From contig JADKFA010000004.1 in assembly GCA_016717725.1 (NCBI GenBank), forward strand, positions 124,001 to 188,000: a stretch of DNA of 64,000 nt, written 5' to 3'. The notes under the pieces were generated by a model. The model was not told the origin of the DNA. It saw only the letters and a program-made list of their open reading frames with translations, and searched no databases. The stretch comes from Bacteroidota bacterium. Lineage in GTDB: Bacteria > Bacteroidota > Bacteroidia > AKYH767-A > OLB10. Numbering within the stretch: the stretch's first letter is position 1; every line of letters starts with the position of its first letter. Of this stretch, positions 26,714-35,501 are shown one piece after another. The position numbers were made by a program, and so were the translations under genes.

Positions 26714-28258
26714 ATGAAAAAGATTTTGCTCCTTTGTTTCTTATTTATTGTTTGTGGAAAAGTACGCGCACAAACTCCCGACTGGAGTACTTCCATTGCC
26801 CCTTTATTTTATTCCAATTGCACACCTTGTCATCACCCAGGTGGAATTGGCCATTTTTCTTTACTAACTTACAACTATGCTATTTTATATGCTAATACTA
26901 TTCGCGATGTTGTTGAATTCAGAAAAATGCCTCCTTGGCCGGCAAATCCCGACTATCGACACTTTAAAGATGAAGCCATTTTAGATTCACTTGAAATTGT
27001 TGCTATCCTTGATTGGATAGACAATGGTTTACCGTTGGGCGATACCACACTCGCTCCAAATCCACCCTCCTATCCTATTGGAGGATCTTTATTAGATTCA
27101 ATACATCACACAATTCAAATTTCACCTTACACACTTTCATCCAATAACGATGAGTATCGTTACTTTGCTTTCCACTCTGGATTTTTGGATACGGTTTATG
27201 TAAATCAGATTGAAGTGATTCCCGGCTTACCTCATTTAGTTCATCATGCCGATATCCATTTTGATTTATCGGGAACAGCATTTTATAACGATTCCATTAC
27301 TCCTGTTTCTGGTTTTTCAAGCGGACTTATTTCAAATTATTATATGAATGCTTGGCAACCTGGTGGTGGTATTGCCTCTTATCCCAACAACTGGGGAATC
27401 AAAGTTCCGCCCGGTGCAGATTTTGTTTTCGAGATTCATTATGGTCCAGGTGGCGTTGGACAAATAGACACCACCAAAATGAATTTACGATTCATAACTA
27501 ATCCACAAAATGTACGCAAAATAAATGTTGCTTGGCTTTTAAATAATCCCATTCCATCACAAGGACCTCTTATTATTCCACCTAATGTAATTACAACATT
27601 CGATCAAGAGTCGAGTCCCATGAGTGGTGACAAATCCCTGATTGCGATTTGTCCACACATGCATTATTTAGGCGCGTCGTACAAAGTTTGGTTTGTTACT
27701 TTAACAGGTGATTCGATTCCGTTGATTGACATTCCCGATTGGGATTTTCATTGGCAGAAATATTATACATTCCAATACATACAAAAAATTCCTGCTGGTG
27801 CGCGATTAAAAGCAATTGCTTCCTTTGATAATACCATCAACAATCCATACAACCCGAATAATCCGCCCATCACGGAAATGAATGGTCCCACCACGACAGA
27901 CGAAATGTTGATGACTTATTTTATTTATGCAAATTACCAAGCTGGAGATGAAAACATACTTTTAGATTCTTCACTACTCGCTACGTATTTGAATGATGAA
28001 AATGTAAGAGACGATTCGCCTTTTACACTATATCCTAATCCGGCAGTTGATGTAATCCATTTACAATCCAAAAGTATTGATCTACGAAATTCAAAAATCA
28101 TTATTAGAAACAATCTTGGACAGAACGTTTATCAAGATGCGCAACTAAGCAATGAATCCTTTGAATCAATTTCAATTCAAACACTACCTGTTGGAATTTA
28201 TTTATTGGAGTTACAAGAAAACAATAAAAGCAGCACGAAACGTTTTATTAAATATTAA
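26714..28258 (+). CDS. Cytochrome c / PHM-like copper monooxygenase-type protein with T9SS domain
   Basis: The 514-residue protein has a signal peptide, a heme c motif (CTPCHHPGG, about residues 37-45) with KMPPWP as a possible distal ligand region, and then a peptidylglycine monooxygenase-like fold. Its copper-type ligands are LPHLVHHADIHF (the HH pair), EIHYGPGG, PHMHYLG (the HxH pair) and TDEMLMTYF (Met). It ends in a T9SS type A sorting domain (YPNPAVDVIHLQS..., STKRFIKY). The architecture matches ascorbate-dependent type-2 copper monooxygenase relatives in Bacteroidota. The substrate is unknown. Confidence 0.82.
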   Translation: MKKILLLCFLFIVCGKVRAQTPDWSTSIAPLFYSNCTPCHHPGGIGHFSLLTYNYAILYANTIRDVVEFRKMPPWPANPDYRHFKDEAILDSLEIVAILDWIDNGLPLGDTTLAPNPPSYPIGGSLLDSIHHTIQISPYTLSSNNDEYRYFAFHSGFLDTVYVNQIEVIPGLPHLVHHADIHFDLSGTAFYNDSITPVSGFSSGLISNYYMNAWQPGGGIASYPNNWGIKVPPGADFVFEIHYGPGGVGQIDTTKMNLRFITNPQNVRKINVAWLLNNPIPSQGPLIIPPNVITTFDQESSPMSGDKSLIAICPHMHYLGASYKVWFVTLTGDSIPLIDIPDWDFHWQKYYTFQYIQKIPAGARLKAIASFDNTINNPYNPNNPPITEMNGPTTTDEMLMTYFIYANYQAGDENILLDSSLLATYLNDENVRDDSPFTLYPNPAVDVIHLQSKSIDLRNSKIIIRNNLGQNVYQDAQLSNESFESISIQTLPVGIYLLELQENNKSSTKRFIKY

Positions 28259-28288
28259 TTTCTAATTGTTTTTATTCTTTATCACAAA

Positions 28289-28903
28289 ATGAAAATTAAC
28301 ACATACTTTCTTTATCTCATATTCTCACTAATGCTGCTACCTTTTTCTAGAGGATGGGCGCAATTAACTTCAGGAATTTATTCCAATGGTTTAACTGTTG
28401 CTTATGATTCAACGCATCAAACCATCACAGGTTATTTCGAAGGAGAAGGTGGATTCGATGAGCAAACACAACAACCATTGTTCTCATGCATTTTTTATTT
28501 TGAGGGACGCATCACCGATAGTGTAGCATCTATTAAAAGTTATTATCCATTCAAAGAAAAGGCTGATACCATTGTTGGAATTATTAAAATAAAGAATGCA
28601 CAAACATTCGAAATGAAACTTAATGAAGAACACGGAGGTTGCTGGAATGTTTCACATTTTGCGGAAGATGCAGTTGAATTCAAATTAGAAGAAAAAAGAA
28701 ATTGGAAATGGATAAGTTATGTCCTCCATCCAAATGCAAACATTTATAGTGAACCTTCTGACAAGAAAAAGGAAATTCATCTGATCAAAAAGCCGATGGT
28801 CGTCTTTGTAGATGCAATTATGGAAGGCTGGTGTTTCATTCACTTCGAATCAACATCAAAAAACGAAGGTTGGATAAAGAAAACAAGTCTTTTTCTGCCA
28901 TAA
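28289..28903 (+). CDS. Exported protein with C-terminal SH3-like domain
   Basis: The 204-residue protein has a signal peptide ending near GWAQ. A central beta-rich part of unknown family includes GYFEGEGGFDEQ and EEHGGCWNVSHF. A C-terminal segment (VLHPNANIYSEPSD..., GWCFIHFES...NEGWIKKTSLFLP) resembles a bacterial SH3 domain. The gene is 30 nt downstream of the T9SS gene and may share its operon. Confidence 0.65.
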   Translation: MKINTYFLYLIFSLMLLPFSRGWAQLTSGIYSNGLTVAYDSTHQTITGYFEGEGGFDEQTQQPLFSCIFYFEGRITDSVASIKSYYPFKEKADTIVGIIKIKNAQTFEMKLNEEHGGCWNVSHFAEDAVEFKLEEKRNWKWISYVLHPNANIYSEPSDKKKEIHLIKKPMVVFVDAIMEGWCFIHFESTSKNEGWIKKTSLFLP

Positions 28904-29311
28904 GCTCAAGATTACGATCACCAACTTAACCCTTACTTGTGTTCTTGTTTAACTTTTTCGTGATAAATTCCATTTATTATCTCCTCTTTTCTGCGTTATT
29001 AACAATTATTTTCAAAAAGAATTTCAAGGACTATAATAAATAAAATGGGGACAAGAAGATTCCGCCTGGCATCCACCGCAACTTTTTAAAATAGATAATC
29101 AGTTGATTAAATGAACATTATAAATAAATGCGGCCCATATTTCAAAACGATCCTAGCTAATTCGTTTGCTAATAAGTCTAGAAAACTTGATCAATGAACA
29201 CTTTATTTGGAAAGTATTTCTTAAAAAAACGTTGAAAACAAAGATATTTTACTATTGCACTGTTTTAATACTTAACTTTGCCACCTATATTTAAAACAAA
29301 AATTAATTAAC
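28904..29311. other. Intergenic region upstream of the cold-shock gene
   Basis: This 400-bp AT-rich region has no supported gene. A TAnnTTTG motif (TAACTTTG, 29273-29280) sits 31 nt before the cold-shock ATG and is its likely -7 element. The long, mostly AT leader region could hold a cold-responsive structure, but I cannot identify one. Confidence 0.55.
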
Positions 29312-29503
29312 ATGAGTAAAGGAACAGTAAAATTCTTCAATGAAGCTAAAGGCTTTGGTTTCATCTGCGAAGAAGGCAACAACAAAGAACACTTTGTACA
29401 CATTTCTGGATTGATCGACGAGATCAGAGAAGGTGATGCAGTTGAATTCGATTTGAAAGAAGGCAAAAAAGGCTTGAACGCGGTAAATGTAAAGGTAGTT
29501 TAA
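29312..29503 (+). CDS. Cold-shock protein (CspA family)
   Basis: The 63-residue protein is a single cold-shock domain. It carries RNP1 (KGFGFICEE) and RNP2 (HFVHISGL) and ends KGLNAVNVKVV. It binds single-stranded RNA or DNA as a chaperone. A strong terminator follows. Confidence 0.95.
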   Translation: MSKGTVKFFNEAKGFGFICEEGNNKEHFVHISGLIDEIREGDAVEFDLKEGKKGLNAVNVKVV

Positions 29504-29529
29504 TATTTACAATTTAACTTTCTTGTAAG

Positions 29530-29562
29530 AAAAAGCCTGTCACAAGTGATAGGCTTTTTTGT
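29530..29562 (+). terminator. Intrinsic terminator of the cold-shock gene
   Basis: A 13-bp stem with one G-U pair (AAAAAGCCTGTCA with TGATAGGCTTTTT) and a CAAG loop ends in a T run. It lies 26 nt after the stop. Confidence 0.9.
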
Positions 29563-29598
29563 TAGTAGAAACATAAAACACAATTTCTAAAAATAAAA

Positions 29599-30054
29599 AT
29601 GGGTAGATCACAAGAATCCTTTAATAAGAAGGAAGTAAGAAGTAAAAAAGATAAGAAGCGGAAGGAGAAAGCGCAGAAAAAGGAAGCGAAGAAAGACAAT
29701 CCTAAGTCAAGTAGTCTGGAAGATATGATGGCTTATGTGGATGAAAACGGAATGCTTACTTCTACTCCTCCCGATCCTACCAAGAAAACTGTTGTCTCTG
29801 CAGAGTCCATCACGATTGGAATTCCGAAACGTGACGATACCTTGTCGGATGATCCTATTCGCAAAGGAGTGGTTAGTTTTTATAACGATGCAAAAGGTTT
29901 TGGTTTTATTAAAGACAGTGAATCACAAGAAAGTATTTTTGTTCATGCGAACAATTTGTTAGAAGCCATTAAAGAAAATAATTTGGTGACTTTTGAAATA
30001 ATGATGGGCCCTAAAGGTCCTGCTGCGACACAAGTAAAAATTATTCGTAATTAA
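29599..30054 (+). CDS. Cold-shock domain protein with basic N-terminal extension
   Basis: The 151-residue protein has a Lys-rich N-terminal part (residues 10-36) and a linker with SSLEDMMAYVDENGMLTSTPPD. The C-terminal cold-shock domain (about 86-150) has KGVVSFYNDAKGFGFI and SIFVHANNL. This layout is common in Bacteroidota. The basic tail likely strengthens RNA binding. It is not a duplicate of the upstream short CspA. Confidence 0.9.
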   Translation: MGRSQESFNKKEVRSKKDKKRKEKAQKKEAKKDNPKSSSLEDMMAYVDENGMLTSTPPDPTKKTVVSAESITIGIPKRDDTLSDDPIRKGVVSFYNDAKGFGFIKDSESQESIFVHANNLLEAIKENNLVTFEIMMGPKGPAATQVKIIRN

Positions 30055-30210
30055 TTTTTTTTCTCGTACTTTTCTTTTTCCTCATTTCAATTTACCCTTT
30101 AGAAACAATATTCGATTTCTCTATGAGTCGCTTTTCAATTCAGAAGGATTTATTCTGGCTTACTGAATAATTAAACCATCTTGATGGATCTCAATTTATT
30201 TGCAAATGAC

Positions 30211-30244
30211 CTTGTTGAGACAAGGCATGCCTTGTCTCAACAAG
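30211..30244. repeat. 34-bp perfect palindrome
   Basis: The left arm CTTGTTGAGACAAGGCA is followed without spacer by its exact reverse complement. A cruciform or an imported repeat is possible. Confidence 0.9.
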
Positions 30245-30262
30245 TTTATTCTCCCTATAAAT

Positions 30263-30311
30263 ATCACGTCGTCGTAGAGGCTGGTATGACCAGCCGCTAC
30301 GACGACGTGAT
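30263..30311. repeat. 49-bp hairpin-forming inverted repeat
   Basis: ATCACGTCGTCGTAG and its exact complement flank an inner 7-bp stem GGCTGGT/ACCAGCC with a 3-nt loop, with one mismatched pair between the stems (A278/G296). The GC-rich composition contrasts with the host DNA. It resembles REP-like intergenic repeats, but no second copy is in this window. Confidence 0.85.
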
Positions 30312-30503
30312 CTAAAATTTAATGGATTAATTCAATTCTATCTATGCAAATAATAAATATTGTGCAGGGAATTATTTTAACCTCAACTATTTTGATTGCA
30401 TGGGAATCCCTGAAAGTAATATCTTAGTTATAATAAATCAAATTCTTATTACTTATTCAGTAGACCTTTATTACTTTAGACTAAAATTTACAAAGAAAAT
30501 AAG

Positions 30504-31103
30504 ATGAAGCAACCTTTGGTCAATCCGAAGTCGAGTGTAAATGATCCTGAACTTCAAAAGCTAATTGCCTTTTATAATGAAACACTAGGCTTTTGTCCAA
30601 ACAGTGTAATGACGATGCATCATCGACCTATTATTGCACAATCATTTATTGAAATGAATAAAGCGGTGATGGAAAATAAAGGTCGTGTGACGAGTGCGCT
30701 AAAACGATTGATTGGTTACATCAGCAGTTACACCGCAGGTTGTAATTACTGTCAAGCACATACCATTCGTGCAGCTGACCGTTACGGTGCAGTAGAGAGT
30801 CAATTGCAAAATATTTGGGATTATAAAACACATCCATCTTTTTCGGAAGCAGAAAGAGCAGCGTTGGATTTTGCATTAGCAGCATCTGTAATACCAAATG
30901 CTGTGAATGATGAAATTGCAGAAGCGCTTCGTAAACATTGGGACGAAGGTGAAATTGTAGAAATTTTAGGAGTGGTTGCACTCTTCGGATTTTTAAATCG
31001 CTGGAACGATTCGATGGGCACACAAATGGAATCAGGAGCCATTGAATCAGGCGAAAAGTTTTTAAAAGAAAAAGGATGGTCGGTAGGAAAACATGCTTAT
31101 TGA
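30504..31103 (+). CDS. Carboxymuconolactone decarboxylase/AhpD-like family protein
   Basis: The 199-residue helical protein has the AhpD-type CxxC motif in SSYTAGCNYCQAHTIRAA (about residues 73-90), with a following His. A typical FSEAERAALDFALAAS segment comes next. AhpD-like members are peroxidase partners; other relatives are decarboxylases. The CxxCxxH motif favours redox activity. Confidence 0.82.
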   Translation: MKQPLVNPKSSVNDPELQKLIAFYNETLGFCPNSVMTMHHRPIIAQSFIEMNKAVMENKGRVTSALKRLIGYISSYTAGCNYCQAHTIRAADRYGAVESQLQNIWDYKTHPSFSEAERAALDFALAASVIPNAVNDEIAEALRKHWDEGEIVEILGVVALFGFLNRWNDSMGTQMESGAIESGEKFLKEKGWSVGKHAY

Positions 31104-31145
31104 TTATCAAAACAAAACTATTTCAATTTATATCTATATAAAAAA

Positions 31146-31153
31146 TATATTTG
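31146..31153 (+). promoter_or_regulatory. -7 promoter motif (TATATTTG) of the NYN gene
   Basis: The octamer fits TAnnTTTG and is 31 nt upstream of the ATG. No matching -33 element is seen, so this is tentative. Confidence 0.45.
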
Positions 31154-31184
31154 AAATATTTAATCAAAAATAAATCAACAAAAA

Positions 31185-31955
31185 ATGAAAGAAAATAAAG
31201 AAGTCCGCATTGCCGTTTTAATCGATGCCGATAATATACCTTCCACCAACATTAAAGAAATGATGGAGGAGATTGCAAAGTATGGTACGCCAACTTTTAA
31301 AAGAATTTACGGTGACTGGACACAACCCAATTTAGGGGGATGGAAACGCGTGTTACTGGAGAATGCAATTACTCCCATCCAACAGTATGGATATACGAAA
31401 GGAAAAAATTCAACAGATTCAAATATGATCATTGATGCCATGGACATTCTCTATTCTGAAAAGGTAGATGGATTTTGTATTGTGTCTAGCGACAGTGATT
31501 TTACTCGATTGGCTACTCGATTACGTGAAGCTGGAATGCTCGTGATTGGATTAGGAGAAAAGAAAACACCGAATCCTTTTATTGTGGCTTGCGATAAATT
31601 TATTTACTTGGAAATTCTAAAGGTTCCAGAAGAAATAATAGAAGTTTCTTCTCACGGTGGAAAAAATCAAAAGAAAAAGAAAAGCGAAACTAAAGAGGCC
31701 TTGCAAAAAATTGGTCACGATACCATTCAACTTATCTCAACTAGTATAACTTCATTGGGTGATGATAGTGGTTGGGCTTTCTTGGGTGATGTTGGTAATT
31801 TAATTTTGAAGAAGCAACCGTCTTTCGATCCTAGAAATTTTGGTTATATGAAATTAGCCTTGCTGTTAAAGAGCATCGGAAAATTTGAAATTGATGAAAG
31901 AGCAACCGATAACAAGTCCATAAAACTGGTGTATGTTCGAGTGAAAAATAAATAG
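31185..31955 (+). CDS. NYN domain (LabA/DUF88) protein with OST-HTH/LOTUS domain
   Basis: The 256-residue protein has an N-terminal NYN PIN-like RNase domain. Its acidic residues are in AVLIDADNIPS, NSTDSNMIIDAMDIL and IVSSDSDFTRLATRLRE. A Lys-rich linker (about 155-170) leads to a C-terminal LOTUS/OST-HTH domain (GWAFLGDVGNLILKKQPSFDPRNFGYMKL). NYN proteins are predicted ribonucleases, and LOTUS domains bind RNA. The target is unknown. Confidence 0.88.
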   Translation: MKENKEVRIAVLIDADNIPSTNIKEMMEEIAKYGTPTFKRIYGDWTQPNLGGWKRVLLENAITPIQQYGYTKGKNSTDSNMIIDAMDILYSEKVDGFCIVSSDSDFTRLATRLREAGMLVIGLGEKKTPNPFIVACDKFIYLEILKVPEEIIEVSSHGGKNQKKKKSETKEALQKIGHDTIQLISTSITSLGDDSGWAFLGDVGNLILKKQPSFDPRNFGYMKLALLLKSIGKFEIDERATDNKSIKLVYVRVKNK

Positions 31956-31991
31956 ATGATTCTATGTTTTCATTTTTCAAAAAAAATGCAA

Positions 31992-32666
31992 CTATTTTTT
32001 TATCGCATGAAAAACGAGGTCTTCCAAGAATTCTAAAATATTAGATTCACTTTTACTTTTTCCAAAATCGGTTAAAGCTGGCAAATGTTGCATAAAGAAA
32101 TTTTGAATATGCGCCATTTCTACAATGGTGGTTGCTAAAGAGCGCGGGTATTTATAATCGGGATTACACTCCAAAATATAATTACCAATGATTGCACATA
32201 AATCTTTATACGGTTTAAAAAACTGGTCTTGGTTATCTTCGTTGACGTGCTTTGTTAAATACGCTTTACTTCCTTCCGAAATAATAATTTGATGCAAGAT
32301 TTTTTCATTCACATGGCTTGTTCGAATATCATCTTCCACCGATGTTGCTAAAAATTTAATTGACTTTCTTAATTTTTCAAGGGGATCGGTAATGTTCTCT
32401 GTGTAAGTAACAACTCGATACTCTAACCAACTCCAATACCACGCCGTTATATAAATAAGCAGCTTGTGTTTATTTTCAAAGTACCGATAAATCCCAGCCT
32501 CCGTGGTTCCAATTGCGGTAGCCAGTTTTTTAAATGTGAAATCTTCAAACCCCTTTTCGTGGATTAACTGAATACTAAAAAGAATGATGTTTTTCCCTAA
32601 ATCGGTTTGCTCTGGGTTGCGCAAAAACAATTTTTCATTCATCTTAATGTTCAACGAAAGCTCCAT
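31992..32666 (-). CDS. TetR/AcrR family transcriptional regulator
   Basis: The 224-residue protein has an N-terminal TetR helix-turn-helix (GFEDFTFKKLATAIGTTEAGIYRYFENKHKLL, about residues 36-67) and a ligand-binding helical body. It is divergent from the SulP-carbonic anhydrase gene, and a 15-bp palindrome overlaps that gene's promoter, so it is a plausible repressor of it. Start at 32666 is assumed; an in-frame ATG eight codons in is an alternative. Confidence 0.88.
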   Translation of the reverse strand: MELSLNIKMNEKLFLRNPEQTDLGKNIILFSIQLIHEKGFEDFTFKKLATAIGTTEAGIYRYFENKHKLLIYITAWYWSWLEYRVVTYTENITDPLEKLRKSIKFLATSVEDDIRTSHVNEKILHQIIISEGSKAYLTKHVNEDNQDQFFKPYKDLCAIIGNYILECNPDYKYPRSLATTIVEMAHIQNFFMQHLPALTDFGKSKSESNILEFLEDLVFHAIKK

Positions 32667-32756
32667 TTTTGCGATTTTATATATTGAATATCAATTATTT
32701 GACTCTATTGGCTTTACTAATTGTGACAAAGGTAAGGAAGTTTTACAATTATATAT

Positions 32757-32771
32757 GATAGTATTACTATC
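32757..32771. promoter_or_regulatory. 15-bp palindrome, candidate TetR operator
   Basis: GATAGTA-T-TACTATC overlaps the -7 motif at 32768. Perfect dyad symmetry and the overlap fit a TetR repressor site in the divergent intergenic region. Binding is not shown. Confidence 0.65.
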
Positions 32772-32775
32772 TTTG
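32768..32775 (+). promoter_or_regulatory. -7 promoter motif (TATCTTTG) of the SulP-CA gene
   Basis: The octamer fits TAnnTTTG and is 19 nt before the GTG start at 32795. Confidence 0.65.
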
Positions 32776-32794
32776 CTAAAATTAATAATAAACT

Positions 32795-34996
32795 GTGGAA
32801 AAACAAGGACTACTAAGAGAGATTAAAAATGATTTGCCCGCGAGTATCGTCGTGTTTTTTGTTGCTGTGCCCTTGTGTTTAGGTATCGCATTAGCCTCTG
32901 GGGCACCCTTATTCGCGGGGATCATTGCTGGAATAATAGGTGGAATAATTGTAGGGATTGCGAGTGGTTCAACATTGGGAGTAAGTGGTCCGGCGGCTGG
33001 ACTAGCGGTGATCGTATTTAGTGCCATCGCAACATTAGGTTCATGGCCTGCTTTTTTAACAGCTGTTGTGCTTGCTGGAATAATTCAAATGATATTAGGG
33101 TTTGCGAAAGCTGGATTTATAGCATTCTTCTTTCCATCCTCCGTCATTAAAGGAATGCTAAGTGGTATTGGATTACTCATTATCCTAAAACAAATTCCAC
33201 ATGCATTAGGATATGATAAAGACGCAGAAGGAGATGATTCATTTTTTCAAAACAATGGAGAAAATACTTTTTCATCCATAAGCAATGCCATGGAACTGTT
33301 TACTCCTGGTGCCATGTTAATTGCAATCATTTCATTAGCGATCTTGATACTATGGGATAGTGTACTCACTAAGAAACACAAAATATTTCAACTGATACAA
33401 GGGCCAATTGTCGTTGTCTTTTTCGGTATTTTGATGAACTACTTATTTCAAAACAATTATTTGAACTTTAGTTTAGCTGCAGATCAAGTAGTGAGTTTGC
33501 CCACGCCAAAAAATTTTACTGAATTTTTAGGACTCTTTACTTTCCCTGATTTCACTGTATTGAATTCATTTAAGGTTTATGAAGTAGCCATCGTATTGGC
33601 CATCATTGCGAGTATAGAAACGTTACTTAGTGTAGAGGCTACAGATAAATTAGATCCAGATAGAAGAGTTACACCAACGAACAGAGAATTGAAAGCGCAG
33701 GGATTAGGGAATGTAGTTTCTGGGCTCATTGGAGGACTTCCCATTACACAAGTGGTAGTACGAAGTTCCGCCAATATTAATTTTGGTGGAAAAACAAAAA
33801 TGTCAACGATTTTACATGGCATCTTCCTTTTGATTAGTGCCATTCTATTAACCCCCATATTAAATCTTTTACCACTTGCTAGCTTAGCTGCAATCCTGTT
33901 GATGGTAGGTTACAAACTAACCAAGCCTAGTTTGTTTAAACAAATGTACAAGTTGGGGTGGACGCAATTTATTCCTTTTGTTGCTACCATCGTTGGAATT
34001 ATCCTTACTGACCTATTAAAGGGAATCACCATTGGAATTCTCTTTGGTATCTTCTATGTACTCCGTGAAAGCTATCGAAACTCACATCTGCACGACATCA
34101 TCACCAACGACAAAGGGCATGAAGTTCACCATATATCATTAGCAGAAGAAGTTTCCTTTTTCAACAAAGCGAGTATACTTCAAGCCCTAGATGCAATTCC
34201 AGAAAACTCGAGAGTCATCATTGATTATACAAAATCAAAAGCAATTTCCTTTGATGTCATTGAATTAATTAATGATTACGAAAAGAATGCCTCTACCAAA
34301 AATATTATTGTTGATAATAATTGGCGATTTACACAACCTCAAATAAAAGATGTGATGAAAACATTAACAAAAGAAATTCAAGATTCCATTACTCCTGCTC
34401 AAGCGCTTGAAATATTAAAATCAGGAAATACTAGATTCACGAACAATTTAAAAGTGAATCGCAATTTGTTACAACAAGCGAATGAAACTTCGGATGGACA
34501 ACATCCATTCGCTGTAATATTAAGTTGCATCGATTCACGCACTTCTGCAGAACTTATTTTTGATCAGGGGTTGGGTGATATCTTCAGCGTTCGCGTTGCA
34601 GGAAACATTGTGAATGAAGATATATTAGGAAGCATGGAGTTCGCTTGTAAGGTCGCTGGTGCAAAAATTATTGTAGTTCTTGGACATACCAAGTGCGGAG
34701 CCATTAAAGGTGCATGCGACCATGTTGAAATGGGAAACCTAACTACTTTGCTTTCGAAAATAACTCCATCCATAGAAGAAGAAACAACAACAAAAGAAAA
34801 TCGAAATTCTTCTAATGATGTATTTGTGGAAAAAGTAGCAACCATAAACGTAAAAAGAACCGTAAAAGCAATTTTGGAAAGAAGTCCCATCTTAAAAGAA
34901 ATGGTTGAATCAGGAGCCATCGGAATCGCTGGAGGTAATTACGATGTAACTTCTGGAGAAGTGGAGTTTTATAGTGATGCGACGATTATCAAATAG
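32795..34996 (+). CDS. SulP anion transporter fused to beta-carbonic anhydrase
   Basis: The 733-residue protein has an N-terminal SulP transporter with many membrane segments (to about residue 430; DLPASIVVFFVAVPLCLGIALASG at the start). A STAS-like region (about 440-520) and a C-terminal beta-carbonic anhydrase domain (about 545-733) follow. Zinc ligands are visible as Cys578 in ILSCIDSR, His631 and Cys634 in GHTKCGA. It probably imports bicarbonate and equilibrates it with CO2. A GTG start is used; no ATG fits. A TetR gene lies divergently upstream. Confidence 0.93.
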   Translation: MEKQGLLREIKNDLPASIVVFFVAVPLCLGIALASGAPLFAGIIAGIIGGIIVGIASGSTLGVSGPAAGLAVIVFSAIATLGSWPAFLTAVVLAGIIQMILGFAKAGFIAFFFPSSVIKGMLSGIGLLIILKQIPHALGYDKDAEGDDSFFQNNGENTFSSISNAMELFTPGAMLIAIISLAILILWDSVLTKKHKIFQLIQGPIVVVFFGILMNYLFQNNYLNFSLAADQVVSLPTPKNFTEFLGLFTFPDFTVLNSFKVYEVAIVLAIIASIETLLSVEATDKLDPDRRVTPTNRELKAQGLGNVVSGLIGGLPITQVVVRSSANINFGGKTKMSTILHGIFLLISAILLTPILNLLPLASLAAILLMVGYKLTKPSLFKQMYKLGWTQFIPFVATIVGIILTDLLKGITIGILFGIFYVLRESYRNSHLHDIITNDKGHEVHHISLAEEVSFFNKASILQALDAIPENSRVIIDYTKSKAISFDVIELINDYEKNASTKNIIVDNNWRFTQPQIKDVMKTLTKEIQDSITPAQALEILKSGNTRFTNNLKVNRNLLQQANETSDGQHPFAVILSCIDSRTSAELIFDQGLGDIFSVRVAGNIVNEDILGSMEFACKVAGAKIIVVLGHTKCGAIKGACDHVEMGNLTTLLSKITPSIEEETTTKENRNSSNDVFVEKVATINVKRTVKAILERSPILKEMVESGAIGIAGGNYDVTSGEVEFYSDATIIK

Positions 34997-35501
34997 TTCT
35001 AGATACTAATACCAAAAGTTTTCGTAACTGAATTGTGACACAATATTTTCTCGCTAAGGCGGAGAGATTTCTATGTTTAATTCCAAATTTTATCAAATAT
35101 AATTAATTATTTAATTCCCTCTCCTTCCTTGTCCTCGCCTTCAGGAGAGGATGGAGAGGTCGCGAAGGGAGAGGCTTGAACAATAAGCTTACAATAATTT
35201 AATCGCATTCGAATAATGCTTTTCTCTTCGACAGATTTCTCTTCGCCAAATTTTCTCGCTAAGTCGCAAAGTTTTCCTCTTCGCTACCCCTCGACAAGCC
35301 CAGGGTGAATTTATCTCGCGAGGCGTAGAGGCGCTAAGGCAGAGCCACGATCAAATTTCTCGCTAAGGTTTCAATGTTCTCTTAGAAATTTTCCATGATC
35401 CCACTATCCAACAGAGAAAACCAAAGTTTATAGTAGAATTGAAGCTAAAAGAATAAATTTTATCACTACTTTCATCGTATAGAAAACAACAGCAAAAAAC
35501 G
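34997..35501. other. Intergenic region with dispersed repeat
   Basis: No gene is seen. Most of it is repeat copy A (35064-35235) and related reading-frame-free DNA with CTCGCTAAGG-type short repeats that recur around 45.1 kb. The remaining ~100 bp before 35502 has no clear feature. Confidence 0.65.
35064..35235. repeat. Dispersed intergenic repeat, copy A
   Basis: It contains TTAATTCCCTCTCCTTCC, the partly palindromic CTCGCCTTCAGGAGAGGATG and GGGAGAGGCTTGAACAAT. The same order recurs at 44938-45118, and in part at 45171-45500. It has no coding capacity. Confidence 0.85.

Larger units (their letters stand above)
30055..30503. other. Intergenic region with two large palindromes
   Basis: No gene is seen. 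The centre holds a 34-bp perfect palindrome (30211-30244) and a second, longer hairpin (30263-30311), both listed separately. The GC content of the hairpins is higher than the surroundings. Confidence 0.6.

Noticed and set aside
29041..29114. Short coding-like piece (KWGQEDSAWHPPQLFKIDNQ)
   Set aside because: Only 24 codons with no start; possible remnant but too little to support.
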